Shown one piece after another: positions 1-9,061 of a stretch of 64,000 nucleotides of DNA (position 1 is its first letter; each line of letters starts with the position of its first letter). The notes beneath the pieces are model-generated. The model had not been told where the DNA came from. It ran no database searches and was given only the letters and a program-made list of their open reading frames with translations. The stretch is from Flagellimonas alvinocaridis. GTDB lineage: Bacteria > Bacteroidota > Bacteroidia > Flavobacteriales > Flavobacteriaceae. A program made the position numbers and the translations under genes. The stretch spans positions 124,001-188,000 of the forward strand of contig NZ_SNTZ01000002.1 in the NCBI RefSeq assembly GCF_004916895.1, in the 5' to 3' direction.

Positions 1-2262
1 CAGATTGCCAAAAGCGGTTCTTCCAGTGGGGTATTGGTTCCAGAAAATATCATTGATGTTGAACCGTAGGGTCATGGCATCCTTGAACAAGTTTTTCTGG
101 AGTCCCACGGAAAAGGACGAAATGGTCTCTGCCCTCGTAATGCTTCCATAGTGAGGGAAAAGATAAAAGGCCCCGGCCTGCAATCGGTAGCCGTTCCCCA
201 ATCCAAAACTGTGGTTGGTATTGAGACTTACCACGGGATTGCTGCGGTCAAAATTAAACCCATTGATGTCTCCATCAAAATCATTGATGGATGCGTTAAT
301 GTTCCAATTGCTCTGCCACCAATTGTTGAACTGTATCGGAAGACTGGCCACAAAGGAGTAGCTCTTCAGCCTATCTATGTTGATGGGACGCACGATGACC
401 ACCTCTTGGTCTCCATCACGAATAATGGCCATGGTCAAATGATCTTCAGTAATACCTACATTGAAGGCAAAGTAGTAACGCTGCTTAAAGGTATAATTGA
501 CCTCACTCACCCATGTGAACTGGGGTTGCAGATAGGGGTTCCCCTCACGGTAGGTGTTGGTGTTCACAAAGGTTCGGAAGGGATTGAGCTGGCCATAACC
601 GGGACGGTCAATACGCCTACCCGCCGATATGCCCAAGGTATGCTTTTCGTTAAAAGTATAGTTGTAGGAAGCCGTGGGAAACAGGTTCAAATAATCCATT
701 TTGTTGACCGTGTTAGTGGTAACCTGGTTGCCAATAACAGAGGTGTTTTCAGCGCGTAACCCTACTTGCGCATTCCATTTTTCACGGTTGATATTGTAGC
801 TCACATAGCCCGCATATATATCTTCATCATAGATGAAATGGTTGCTGAGGTTGGTATTTGGGGTGGTGACCCCGTTGTTTTCATTCACATAGGCCAGGTC
901 GTTATCCGATTTCACCCAAGTGTTTTTCCAACCGGCTTCAAATCGGTCCCCATTTTTTAATGGGAGCTCATAATCCACGGTAATCCCGGTAAGGTTAAGG
1001 AAACCGTCAACATCTCCCAAAAGAATGTCTTGGGCAGTAGTGTTGCTTTCAAAAAAGTCAAAATTGGAGACAAACTTCTGGTCGGACCAATTGCTGTAAC
1101 GGGCATGGTCAAAATTAAAATTGAGGGCACTTTTGTTCGCAAAGTTGTGTCTGGCGTTAAGGTTGGCTGTAAACTGGTTCCATTCGGAGGCAATATCTGT
1201 GTCCGTGTTCTCCTCCGAAATAAGTTCCCAGTCCGTATTGTACCCTAATACATTGCTGGTAGAGATGTTCTCGGTTTTATTGTTGAGTCCAGTGAACAAG
1301 ACCCCGAGCGTGGTCTTGTCACTTACCGTATAGTCAATTCCAAGTCTTCCGGTATGGGTTTTTAAGGGCAGTTCAAAATCGTTTTGAAGGTCATAATAGC
1401 CTTGAGGTTGGTCCCCGTCCAAGAATATCCTATCAATGACAATTTCTTGATATTGGTTGCGGTCGGTATATGAATACTGACCGTAGAGGTTCAATTTTTC
1501 AGTCCTATGGTTAAAGTCCATGGCACTGTTCCATCGGAAATAACGCCCGTATCCCGGACTCAAGGTAAGGCTTCCGTTGGTACCATAAAGTTTCCCTTTT
1601 TTGGTGACTATATTGATGATGCCCGCATTGCCCTGGGCCTCATAACGTACCGAGGGATTGGTGATGATCTCTATTTTCTCGATATTGGAAGAAGGCAGGC
1701 TACGCAGTAAATTGGCCAATTGTTCCCCTTGTAAACGGGTGTCCTTTCCATCCATATAGATTCGTACCCCGGTACGACCACTAAGGGATATGACATCATC
1801 TTGATCTATGATCACCCCTGGGGCCTTTTCCAACAACTCCATGGTGGAGTTTCCCGTGTTAACGATACTGTTCTCTACATTGAGCACCAGCTTGTCCTGT
1901 TCTTTTTGAATGAAGGGTTTTTGACCTACCACGGCAACTTCTTCAAGCGCTTGGGTCTGATCTTCCAAAGTTATGTTTCCCAAATTGGTATTGGACAGGT
2001 CGGTCACGGTTGTAGTCTGGAAACCTACAAATGAAATGGATAAATAACTGTTTTGAGGTTGTTTCACATCAACATTGAACAGTCCGTCCATATCGGTGAT
2101 GGCACCTTTTATCAGGGTTGAATCAGACTTGCTCATGGCTACCACATTGGCAAAGGCAATGGCAGCACCATTGGAGTCCACTATTTTACCCTTGAACGAA
2201 GTTTGTGCAAACGTTTGACCTACGACTGCAAGAAATAGCAGTACCCCTATTTTTTTAACCAT
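1..2262 (-). CDS. TonB-dependent receptor / outer membrane beta-barrel protein, C-terminus outside window
   Basis: Reading the minus strand from the ATG at 2262 gives 754 codons without a stop, so the gene is cut at the left edge. It begins with a signal peptide (MVKKIGVLLFLAVVGQTFAQ). A carboxypeptidase-regulatory-like beta-sandwich follows (FKGKIVDSNGAAIAFANV; roughly residues 21-105), then a plug domain. The plug contains SLSGRTGVRIYMDGK and a GNAGIINIVTKK motif typical of TonB plugs. The rest is alternating beta-strand sequence of an outer-membrane barrel. The architecture matches the outer membrane beta-barrel family (OMP_b-brl_3) of Bacteroidota. The transported ligand cannot be read from sequence, and there is no SusD-like partner beside it. 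It lies downstream of the LytTR regulatory pair on the same strand, 169 bases away, and a perfect hairpin sits in its leader. Confidence 0.85.
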   Translation of the reverse strand, partial: MVKKIGVLLFLAVVGQTFAQTSFKGKIVDSNGAAIAFANVVAMSKSDSTLIKGAITDMDGLFNVDVKQPQNSYLSISFVGFQTTTVTDLSNTNLGNITLEDQTQALEEVAVVGQKPFIQKEQDKLVLNVENSIVNTGNSTMELLEKAPGVIIDQDDVISLSGRTGVRIYMDGKDTRLQGEQLANLLRSLPSSNIEKIEIITNPSVRYEAQGNAGIINIVTKKGKLYGTNGSLTLSPGYGRYFRWNSAMDFNHRTEKLNLYGQYSYTDRNQYQEIVIDRIFLDGDQPQGYYDLQNDFELPLKTHTGRLGIDYTVSDKTTLGVLFTGLNNKTENISTSNVLGYNTDWELISEENTDTDIASEWNQFTANLNARHNFANKSALNFNFDHARYSNWSDQKFVSNFDFFESNTTAQDILLGDVDGFLNLTGITVDYELPLKNGDRFEAGWKNTWVKSDNDLAYVNENNGVTTPNTNLSNHFIYDEDIYAGYVSYNINREKWNAQVGLRAENTSVIGNQVTTNTVNKMDYLNLFPTASYNYTFNEKHTLGISAGRRIDRPGYGQLNPFRTFVNTNTYREGNPYLQPQFTWVSEVNYTFKQRYYFAFNVGITEDHLTMAIIRDGDQEVVIVRPINIDRLKSYSFVASLPIQFNNWWQSNWNINASINDFDGDINGFNFDRSNPVVSLNTNHSFGLGNGYRLQAGAFYLFPHYGSITRAETISSFSVGLQKNLFKDAMTLRFNINDIFWNQYPTGRTAFGNL

Positions 2263-2281
2263 ACCTTAGTAGCTATAAGAA

Positions 2282-2310
2282 CTAAAGCCAACTTAAATAG
2301 TTGGCTTTAG
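2282..2310 (-). promoter_or_regulatory. Perfect 12-bp hairpin in the leader of the TonB-receptor gene
   Basis: CTAAAGCCAACT (2282-2293) and AGTTGGCTTTAG (2299-2310) are exact reverse complements around the five-base loop TAAAT. The structure ends 20 bases before the receptor ATG at 2262 and lies 121 bases past the stop of the kinase gene. Neither side has a run of T, so it does not look like an ordinary intrinsic terminator. It could be a leader RNA structure, an mRNA-stabilising 3' end of the upstream operon, or a protein site. Confidence 0.5.
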
Positions 2311-2431
2311 CATAAATCATCAAACAAAACCATTGTTTTGAAAACAGTGCTAAACTCGTGTTTTCTATCCCTGTTCGTGCAAAATTGATTCCGATTTATC
2401 TTTATTTGATGTGAACTTATAAGAAAATGCA

Positions 2432-3526
2432 TTAAATGCTTTGTATTTTGGGAATGGTAATCACGGTTTTAACCCCTTTGGGCATATTCTCAAAATGAAA
2501 ATCTGATTTTCCGTGATACAATGCCTGCAATCGTTCCTTAATGTTGATGATTCCTATGCCACTATTGGAATAAATGGGATACTTGGGTATTCTTTTACCA
2601 TTGTTTTCCACCGATAACAAAATGGAGTCTCCTTGGTCTTGGATGGACAGGTGTATATTCAGCTTTTTGTTTTCTTTTGAGAATCCATGTTTTATGGAGT
2701 TTTCAATAATGGGCTGTATCAACAATCGTGGAATCTGTTTGTACAGAGTGGACTCCTGTACTTCTCGTGTGATAACCAGATCTTCTTGAAAACGCTGCTT
2801 TAGGATGTTGGTATAGTAATCCAGAATTTCCAATTCTTCCCGAACGGTGATAAAGTTCTTGTCATCAATGCTTAAGAATTTTCGAAGCAAGAAACTAATA
2901 TCTGCCACCATGTCTTGGGCGGCATCCGGATCGTTGGGGATAAGGCTGGAAATACTGTTCAGCGTGTTAAAAAGGAAGTGGGGATTGAGCTGACTTTCCA
3001 GGGTTTTCAGTTTAAACTTTATGAGACTGTTCTCCAACACCTTGTTCCGTATTTCTTGATTTTTTACCTGTTGAAGGTAGAAATAGGCATAGATGATCAA
3101 GATCATGGAGCTGTAGAGCAAGATGTTGGTGGTGACATTAAAGAAAAAGGTATGGGTGACCTTTTCAAAAAAGCCAAGTTCAATGGTTATCAGTTCGTAA
3201 GTGAGCAACAGAGGTGAGATAAATCCAACAAGATAGCTCTGCAAAATACTCAACACAATGTGCAATGGAATGATCTTTGTCCAGGATACCCGTTTCATCA
3301 GAAGGTATTTGGTGAGCAAGGAAACGGAGCACATAAAAAGGAGTACAAAGGCCCAATCAACAAGGCTCACCAAAACCAGCCCGGTAAAATCGTTCGTGAC
3401 GCGCCTTGGACCACTGTACAGAAAGTAAAAGCTCCGCATAAAATCCACAAGGGCAATAAAAGTGTAAAAGACCACCAAATAGATGATCAAAGGTCTCTCC
3501 CCGTATTTCTTCAATAGCTTCTTCAT
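2432..3526 (-). CDS. LytS-type sensor histidine kinase
   Basis: 364 aa. Four hydrophobic segments (about residues 12-36, 48-78, 86-116 and 124-152) form an N-terminal membrane sensor. A short coiled linker leads to a His_kinase (LytS/YehU family) domain: the phosphoacceptor motif QLNPHFLFNTLNSI has its histidine at about residue 183. The ATP-binding part has the N-box LIQPIIENSIKHGF and the G-box SGIGIINIKERLQ. Kinases of this class autophosphorylate and pass the phosphate to LytTR response regulators. The start codon overlaps the stop of the upstream regulator by four bases (ATGA), so the two are translationally coupled. The stimulus is unknown; there is no periplasmic sensing domain of any size. 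Confidence 0.93.
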   Translation of the reverse strand: MKKLLKKYGERPLIIYLVVFYTFIALVDFMRSFYFLYSGPRRVTNDFTGLVLVSLVDWAFVLLFMCSVSLLTKYLLMKRVSWTKIIPLHIVLSILQSYLVGFISPLLLTYELITIELGFFEKVTHTFFFNVTTNILLYSSMILIIYAYFYLQQVKNQEIRNKVLENSLIKFKLKTLESQLNPHFLFNTLNSISSLIPNDPDAAQDMVADISFLLRKFLSIDDKNFITVREELEILDYYTNILKQRFQEDLVITREVQESTLYKQIPRLLIQPIIENSIKHGFSKENKKLNIHLSIQDQGDSILLSVENNGKRIPKYPIYSNSGIGIINIKERLQALYHGKSDFHFENMPKGVKTVITIPKIQSI

Positions 3527-4296
3527 GGTGCCAACCCCAATTTTTTTAGAAATTCCTTTTTATATGATTTACTGATTCGGAACAGTTCCTGATCATGCAT
3601 CCGCACATCCATTTCGTTATAATCTGAATGAACAAGTTCCTGCATATGGTCCACATTGATGATGGTTGATCGGTGGATCCGTACAAAGTTGGTGGCGTTT
3701 AACTGTACCAAAAGATTTTTAAGGGATTCCCTAACGGTATAGGTTTTGTCTACACTGTGAACATCCGAATAATAGCTGGAAGCACAGATATACTTGATGC
3801 GTTCCTTGTTCAAAAAAACAGTTCGGTTGTTCTCTCGAATGGGAAACCGGGAAGCCATAGTGTTTGGAGAGCTTCCAATATTACCTTGAATATCCAATAA
3901 AAACTGCCTCATATCGGTTCCATAATTGTTGAGTTTCATCCGTTCCTCAATACGATCTAGAGTTTCAAAAAATCGGTGATTTTTGAAGGGTTTTAGTAGA
4001 AAATCCAAAGCATAATTGTTGAAGGCCTGGATGGCATAGCTGTCATAGGCTGTAATGAAGATGATCAAAGGCATTTTCTGTAGGTTCAGGTTTTGGAGCA
4101 CATCAAAACCAGTTAAGTCTTTCAGTTCCACATCCAAAAAAAGCACATCGGGCCCAACGGTGTTGATTTGTTGGATGGCTTCTTCCCCATTGGCACATTG
4201 CGCTTCAATATGGAATTCCTTTCGTGTTTCCAATAACTCAACAATTCGCTGTCGCGCCAGCAATTCGTCATCTACAATGATTACTCTATAAGCCAT
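3523..4296 (-). CDS. LytTR-family response regulator
   Basis: 257 aa. The N-terminal receiver domain (about residues 3-120) has the acidic pair D9/D10, the phosphorylation site D55 in LFLDVEL, and the conserved lysine in DFLLKPF. The C-terminal LytTR DNA-binding domain (about 150-255) includes FLNKERIKYICA, TYTVRESLKNLL and FVRIHRSTIINVDHM. It is the first gene of a two-gene operon and presumably receives phosphate from the LytS-type kinase encoded directly after it. Such pairs in Bacteroidota often control nearby envelope genes. The divergent DUF5916 gene and the downstream TonB receptor are the obvious candidate targets, but no binding site can be assigned with confidence. Confidence 0.93.
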   Translation of the reverse strand: MAYRVIIVDDELLARQRIVELLETRKEFHIEAQCANGEEAIQQINTVGPDVLFLDVELKDLTGFDVLQNLNLQKMPLIIFITAYDSYAIQAFNNYALDFLLKPFKNHRFFETLDRIEERMKLNNYGTDMRQFLLDIQGNIGSSPNTMASRFPIRENNRTVFLNKERIKYICASSYYSDVHSVDKTYTVRESLKNLLVQLNATNFVRIHRSTIINVDHMQELVHSDYNEMDVRMHDQELFRISKSYKKEFLKKLGLAP

Positions 4297-4568
4297 CCAT
4301 GCAATTTAGGCGAAAATAGGGAACATTTACCGCATTGATTGCGAAAACTAATTGCTCCATTTCATGATAAAGGTGTTTCAAATCAGATACTTGTGTGCCT
4401 GCATCAAAAAAAAGTGTCTTCAATTCTTTTTAAAAAGAGGGATGCTATCATCAGCTAAATTTAGCGGGAAATGTCAATCAAATCAATCAAAAAACGACAG
4501 TCATCACTTATATCAACAACAATCCATTGGGATTGGGGTCAATGCAGGCTGGTGCATAAAACTATTAC
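4297..4568. other. Divergent intergenic region with a 12-bp perfect palindrome
   Basis: This 272-base gap separates the divergent response-regulator and DUF5916 genes, so it should carry both promoters. It contains the self-complementary 12-mer GCTAAATTTAGC at 4454-4465. No TTG-N17-23-TAnnTTTG promoter could be recognised on either strand, and no open frame here looks like a gene. Confidence 0.4.
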
Positions 4569-7190
4569 ATGGGAAAGATTTTTTTGTGGCTGGCTATTTT
4601 GCCGGCTTCTATTCAGGTCTTGGACGCCCAGATCATTGAAAAAAAGAAATATAACACCAATGCCATTCAAGATGGACGAACTCCCGTTATTGACGGAGCA
4701 ATAGACGACCCAATATGGGATATTGTAGAATGGGGCGGTGATTTTATAGAGGTTCGCCCAGATGAAAACACGCCACCTACCTTTCAAACCAAGTTCAAGA
4801 TCATTTACGATACCAAATATATCTATTTTGCCATAAGGGCCTTGGATGCTGAGCCGGATAGTATTGTTCGGCGGATGGGCCGTAGGGATACCTTTGATGG
4901 CGATTGGGTTGAGGTTAACATTGACAGTTACCACGATCTTCGGACCGCATTTTCCTTTACGGCAACTGTAGCTGGGGTTCGTGGGGATGAATTTGTTTCC
5001 AATAATGGGGACGATTGGGACAGTAGTTGGAACCCCATTTGGATGACCAAAACCCAGATAGATGATGAGGGTTGGACCGCCGAAATCAAAATTCCTTTAA
5101 GTCAGCTGCGGTTTAATGCGGATAAGGAGCAGGTCTGGGGGCTCCAGGTTTTAAGGCGTTATTTTAGAAATGAGGAACGCTCCGTTTGGCAGCGTATTCC
5201 CCAAGATGCCCCAGGCTGGGTCAGTGAGTTTGGGGAACTCCATGGATTAAAAAACCTGACTCCGCAAAACCAGCTGGAAATACAGCCTTTTACGGTAACG
5301 CAGCTAAAAACCTATGAAAAAGAGGAGGGAAATCCCTTTAGGGATGGCAATGATTTTAAGTTGAATGGGGGAGTGGATGCCAAGATTGGAGTGACCAATG
5401 ACCTTACCTTAGATTTGACCGTGAACCCTGATTTTGGACAAGTGGAGGCCGACCCATCGGCTATTGCCTTGGATGGCTTCCAGATATTTTTTCAAGAGCG
5501 GCGTCCTTTCTTTGTGGAGAACAAGAACATTTTTGATTACAGATTTTCACATGCCTCGGACAATCTATTTTATTCGAGGCGCATAGGAAGGACCCCGCAA
5601 GGATACCCCAGTGTGTCTGGCGACCAATATGTGGACCGACCGGGAAACACTACCATTCTTGGTGCGGCCAAATTTTCGGGAAAGACCAAGAATGGGTGGT
5701 CCATAGGTGTTATGGAAAGTTTAACGGCCAAGGAATATGCCGAAATTGACACCAATGGGGAACGAAGCGAGGAATTGGTGGAACCGCTTACCAATTATTT
5801 TGTGGGGCGATTACAGAAAGACTTTAACAACAACAATTCATACGTAGGGGGTATCGTAACGGCCACCAATCGGTTTGATGTACCCGACCAACTCAATTTT
5901 TTGCATACCGACGCCTATTCGGGTGGGTTGGACTTTAAGCACCAATGGAGCAACCGGAACTACTACCTCATGGGCTATTCCATTTTTAGTAAGGTAAAGG
6001 GGAGTAGGGAGGCCATTGCCGCAACCCAAAATACCTTGACCCATTTGTTCCAACGCACCGATGCGGGCCACGTGGAAGTGGATTCCACCAGAACCTCCCT
6101 GGCGGGAACCGGAGGAAAATTGGAGTATGGAAAAGTGGGTGGTGGCAATTTGCGATACACCATTGGCGCTTTTTGGAAATCCCCAGAGCTCGAAATCAAC
6201 GATATTGGATTTTTACGTCAGACTGATGAGTTTCGCCAATACAATACGGTGGCCTATGAGTCTACCCGTCAGATGGGAAAGTTTAGGAGAGTAGGAGCCA
6301 ATTTTAATTACTTCAACAGTTTTGATTTTGAAGGGAACCGCAACCGAATGCAATATCAATTTGGGGCCGATGGCACTTTTTTGAATAACTGGAGCTTTGA
6401 TGTGGGTGGGGGGCATATTCCCATTAATTATCGTACGGCGCACTTGCAGGGAGGTCCACGATTTAAGCTCTCACGGGAAAACTTTGTCTGGTTCATTGCC
6501 AATACCGATTTGCGGAAAAAATTACGGTTCAGTGCCGATTTGCTCTATTCGGAAGCCAAACAGGGTCACTTTACCATTTTTGAATTTACCGGCGGGGTTA
6601 CCTATCAGCCCTCCAATGCACTGAGCATATCCTTTAGTCCACAATATGCCAGATATCCCCACAAGACCCAATATGTCACGGAGACCCAATTCAGTGGGAT
6701 GCCCAGATACATTACTTCGGAAATAGATAACAAAACATTGAGTGCGGCCATTCGGGTAAACTACACCATAAATCCCAACCTCACCATTCAATACTATGGG
6801 CAGCCTTTTATTGCCAGGGGGCGGTATTCCCATTTCAATTACATAACCAATCCTACGGCGGAAAATCTTTTTGATCGTTATGAATTGCTGGAAGAGGGGC
6901 AGATAAACAAGCAGTTTGATACGGGAATGTATATGGTGGATGAAAATCTGGACGGCACTTTGGATTACAGTTTCGATGACCCTGATTTTTCCTTGGTGGA
7001 GTTTCGCTCCAACTTGGTGGTGCGTTGGGAGTATATCCCAGGGTCGGAGTTGTTCTTGGTCTGGTCGCAGGGGATATCCAATTTTATGGATCCAGCGGAT
7101 AGTTTGACCCGCGGATTGGAATCGGGCATTTTTGGACAAAAACCGGAGAACATTTTCTTGATGAAACTCACCTATCGATTGGCTTTATGA
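4569..7190 (+). CDS. DUF5916 protein: CBM9-like domain plus outer-membrane barrel
   Basis: 873 aa. A short signal peptide (MGKIFLWLAILPASIQVLDAQ) is followed by a carbohydrate-binding family 9-like beta-sandwich (about residues 35-215). Its hallmarks here are PVIDGAIDDPIWD, the FKIIYDTKYIYFAIRA strand and GWTAEIKIPLSQLRF. The remainder is the DUF5916 region: DLTVNPDFGQVEADPS and FFQERRPFFVENKN, then repeated amphipathic strands ending in LMKLTYRLAL, which fits insertion in the outer membrane. The family is abundant in Bacteroidota; its role is not established. Binding or passage of a glycan or small ligand is an inference from the CBM9-like fold. The stop overlaps an in-frame ATG of the next reading frame by four bases, which suggests an operon with the downstream exported proteins. 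Confidence 0.85.
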   Translation: MGKIFLWLAILPASIQVLDAQIIEKKKYNTNAIQDGRTPVIDGAIDDPIWDIVEWGGDFIEVRPDENTPPTFQTKFKIIYDTKYIYFAIRALDAEPDSIVRRMGRRDTFDGDWVEVNIDSYHDLRTAFSFTATVAGVRGDEFVSNNGDDWDSSWNPIWMTKTQIDDEGWTAEIKIPLSQLRFNADKEQVWGLQVLRRYFRNEERSVWQRIPQDAPGWVSEFGELHGLKNLTPQNQLEIQPFTVTQLKTYEKEEGNPFRDGNDFKLNGGVDAKIGVTNDLTLDLTVNPDFGQVEADPSAIALDGFQIFFQERRPFFVENKNIFDYRFSHASDNLFYSRRIGRTPQGYPSVSGDQYVDRPGNTTILGAAKFSGKTKNGWSIGVMESLTAKEYAEIDTNGERSEELVEPLTNYFVGRLQKDFNNNNSYVGGIVTATNRFDVPDQLNFLHTDAYSGGLDFKHQWSNRNYYLMGYSIFSKVKGSREAIAATQNTLTHLFQRTDAGHVEVDSTRTSLAGTGGKLEYGKVGGGNLRYTIGAFWKSPELEINDIGFLRQTDEFRQYNTVAYESTRQMGKFRRVGANFNYFNSFDFEGNRNRMQYQFGADGTFLNNWSFDVGGGHIPINYRTAHLQGGPRFKLSRENFVWFIANTDLRKKLRFSADLLYSEAKQGHFTIFEFTGGVTYQPSNALSISFSPQYARYPHKTQYVTETQFSGMPRYITSEIDNKTLSAAIRVNYTINPNLTIQYYGQPFIARGRYSHFNYITNPTAENLFDRYELLEEGQINKQFDTGMYMVDENLDGTLDYSFDDPDFSLVEFRSNLVVRWEYIPGSELFLVWSQGISNFMDPADSLTRGLESGIFGQKPENIFLMKLTYRLAL

Positions 7191-7219
7191 TTATATCAAA
7201 CCAGAAACAAAGAATACAA

Positions 7220-8563
7220 ATGAGAAAGGCAACAAACCTGATCTGGGCAGTACTGATGCTGTTGAGTTGTGGATTGAAAGTAACCGCACAGCACACCCAA
7301 TATACCATGGGCATTGTGTTCCGGGAAACCCCTTTTGCCGATATCAGAGGAACCAAGAAGATGGAGAAGCATGATGTGGACAACAAAAAACATTTTGAAT
7401 TGGATTATGATGAAAAGGGAAGGCTGGTGGAGTGCCGCTATGTGCTCAATGGTAAACTGGTTCCATTTTCGGACCGATTTGTACGAGCGCCTAAAATTAA
7501 GGTCAGCTATCAAGAAAATAAAGAAATACGCACATTTTATAATGAGTTTGGTCATCGAACCTTGGTTTCTGGGGATGTATACGAAGCACGATTTACCCTG
7601 AATGGGAAGAGAGAAAGAACAGGTTTGACCTTCCACAATATTGCAGGGAACATCATTGAAAATGATTTTGGCATCGCCAGATACGTTTGGGAGACAATGC
7701 CCAATGGCGATGTCATGGAATGGCGTTACAATACCGAAGATGAGCTTGTGAGAAATCGGCCGGAATTCCAATATTTTGCGACCCTTTTCTCCTATAATGT
7801 TCATGGTCTACTGGCCCAAATGACCAATTTGGGAAAAGAAGGCAAGACCCCCACGCCCGATGAAGCGAATGTGATCACCACCAAAGTTCGCTATAACGCC
7901 AACGGACAACTTACGGAATGGTCCAACTACGATGGGGATGGTAAGTTGACTCGGGGTATGACCAATATTGCCAAAATAGCCTATATCCCTTCTGATTTTT
8001 TTTCGGAACAGGAAGCCGCTTTCATTGATCAGAACAATGAGCCACAGCTCACCAATTGGGGGGTGCATAAAGTGGTATATCGTTTTGATGAACACGGCAA
8101 TGAAGTAGAACGGACTTTTTTGGATACGGAAGATAGACCAAGTAATTCCAACAGCGGTATTGGCATCATCAAAACCACCTATGATGCTAATGGGAGGTTT
8201 TTGGCCACAAGGTCTTTTTTTGATAAGGAAGGAAACCCCATAGGACTCGGCGCGAATAAGATTCACGAATATAAGACCCAATTTGACGCAGAGGGGCGAC
8301 CTATCCGCGGGTTTTATCATGATCAGGAAGGCAAGCTTGTCAATGGGTCGGGAGGTTATGCCATAGAAGAAAACCATTATGATGAAAGAGGAAGGTTGGC
8401 GGAGCGTAGCTATTTGGATGCTGATGAAAACCCGGTCAACAATACCCAAATAGGGGTTCATAGATTTGAATATCAATATAAAAATGGAACCGATTTGGAG
8501 GCGGTCAATACGTTTTCCGTAAATGGAAAAAAGACCCAGCCCAATTGGAACCCAAACCACTAA
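7220..8563 (+). CDS. Exported YD/RHS-like repeat protein of unknown function
   Basis: 447 aa from the ATG at 7220. An in-frame ATG at 7187 overlaps the previous stop (ATGA) and would add 11 residues, but 7220 places a normal signal peptide (MRKATNLIWAVLMLLSCGLKVTAQ) at the start. LLSCG could also act as a lipobox. The mature protein is built of roughly 45-60-residue units, each carrying a two-strand motif: YDEKGRLVECRYVLNGKL, YNANGQLTEWSNYDGDGKL, FDEHGNEVERTFLDTEDRP, YDANGRFLATRSFFDKEGN, FDAEGRPIRGFYHDQEGK, YDERGRLAERSYLDADEN. These resemble YD/RHS-type beta repeats. There is no RHS core and no C-terminal toxin. Function unknown; it sits in a run of exported proteins. Confidence 0.7.
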   Translation: MRKATNLIWAVLMLLSCGLKVTAQHTQYTMGIVFRETPFADIRGTKKMEKHDVDNKKHFELDYDEKGRLVECRYVLNGKLVPFSDRFVRAPKIKVSYQENKEIRTFYNEFGHRTLVSGDVYEARFTLNGKRERTGLTFHNIAGNIIENDFGIARYVWETMPNGDVMEWRYNTEDELVRNRPEFQYFATLFSYNVHGLLAQMTNLGKEGKTPTPDEANVITTKVRYNANGQLTEWSNYDGDGKLTRGMTNIAKIAYIPSDFFSEQEAAFIDQNNEPQLTNWGVHKVVYRFDEHGNEVERTFLDTEDRPSNSNSGIGIIKTTYDANGRFLATRSFFDKEGNPIGLGANKIHEYKTQFDAEGRPIRGFYHDQEGKLVNGSGGYAIEENHYDERGRLAERSYLDADENPVNNTQIGVHRFEYQYKNGTDLEAVNTFSVNGKKTQPNWNPNH

Positions 8564-8574
8564 AAATTAAAGTC

Positions 8575-9021
8575 ATGAAAATAATCAATGTATGTAGTGT
8601 ACTGGCCATGGTACTCCTAATGGCATGTGGCCAGACCCAAGAACCGCTTCCCCAAGTTTTGGAGACGTGGAAACAACAAATTGCCGATTCCGAGGCCGCT
8701 TTTGCACAAATGGCCAAGGAAGAAGGGATGAACAAAGCCTTTCTGGCCTACGCTGCCGAAGATGCCGTTCTCATGAGGAACAATCAACTCATTGAGGGCA
8801 AGCAGGGTATTGCCGATTTTATGCAGAACCAAACCTCAAAAGGATTGGCTTGGAAACCGGAATTTATCGAAGTCTCCAAATCCGGGGACCTGGGCTACAC
8901 CTATGGGTACTATACATTTTCCTATGAAGATGCAGAAGGCAATCCGGCGGAGGCCAAAGGCGTGTTCCATACCGTTTGGAAGCGCCAAGAGGATGGTTCA
9001 TGGAAATTTGTTTGGGATTGA
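8575..9021 (+). CDS. NTF2-like (DUF4440/SnoaL-type) lipoprotein
   Basis: 148 aa from the ATG at 8575. A longer frame from 8545 would overlap the previous gene and spoil the signal peptide. MKIINVCSVLAMVLLMACGQ is a lipoprotein signal with the lipobox LMAC. The rest fits an NTF2-like alpha+beta fold of the DUF4440 type: WKQQIADSEAAFAQMAKEEG helix, YAAEDAVLMRNNQLIEGKQG, GDLGYTYGYYTFSY, and the terminal strand FHTVWKRQEDGSWKFVWD. The fold is used by isomerases, dehydratases and binding proteins, so no reaction can be assigned. It lies 11 bases after the repeat protein and 40 before the M13 peptidase, probably in one transcript. Confidence 0.75.
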   Translation: MKIINVCSVLAMVLLMACGQTQEPLPQVLETWKQQIADSEAAFAQMAKEEGMNKAFLAYAAEDAVLMRNNQLIEGKQGIADFMQNQTSKGLAWKPEFIEVSKSGDLGYTYGYYTFSYEDAEGNPAEAKGVFHTVWKRQEDGSWKFVWD

Positions 9022-9061
9022 TATCGAAAAAAAATATAGTAACAACTCAAAAAATGAACAT

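Noticed and set aside
151-759. 202-residue plus-strand frame at the left end
   Set aside because: It lies opposite the TonB-dependent receptor, whose plug and barrel motifs are clear on the minus strand.
7808-8560. 250-residue minus-strand open frame opposite the repeat protein
   Set aside because: It is an antisense shadow; the plus frame has a signal peptide and clear internal repeats.
7220-8563. RHS/polymorphic toxin interpretation of the YD-like repeats
   Set aside because: There is no RHS core, no variable toxic C-terminus and no immunity gene; the repeats end in an ordinary short tail.
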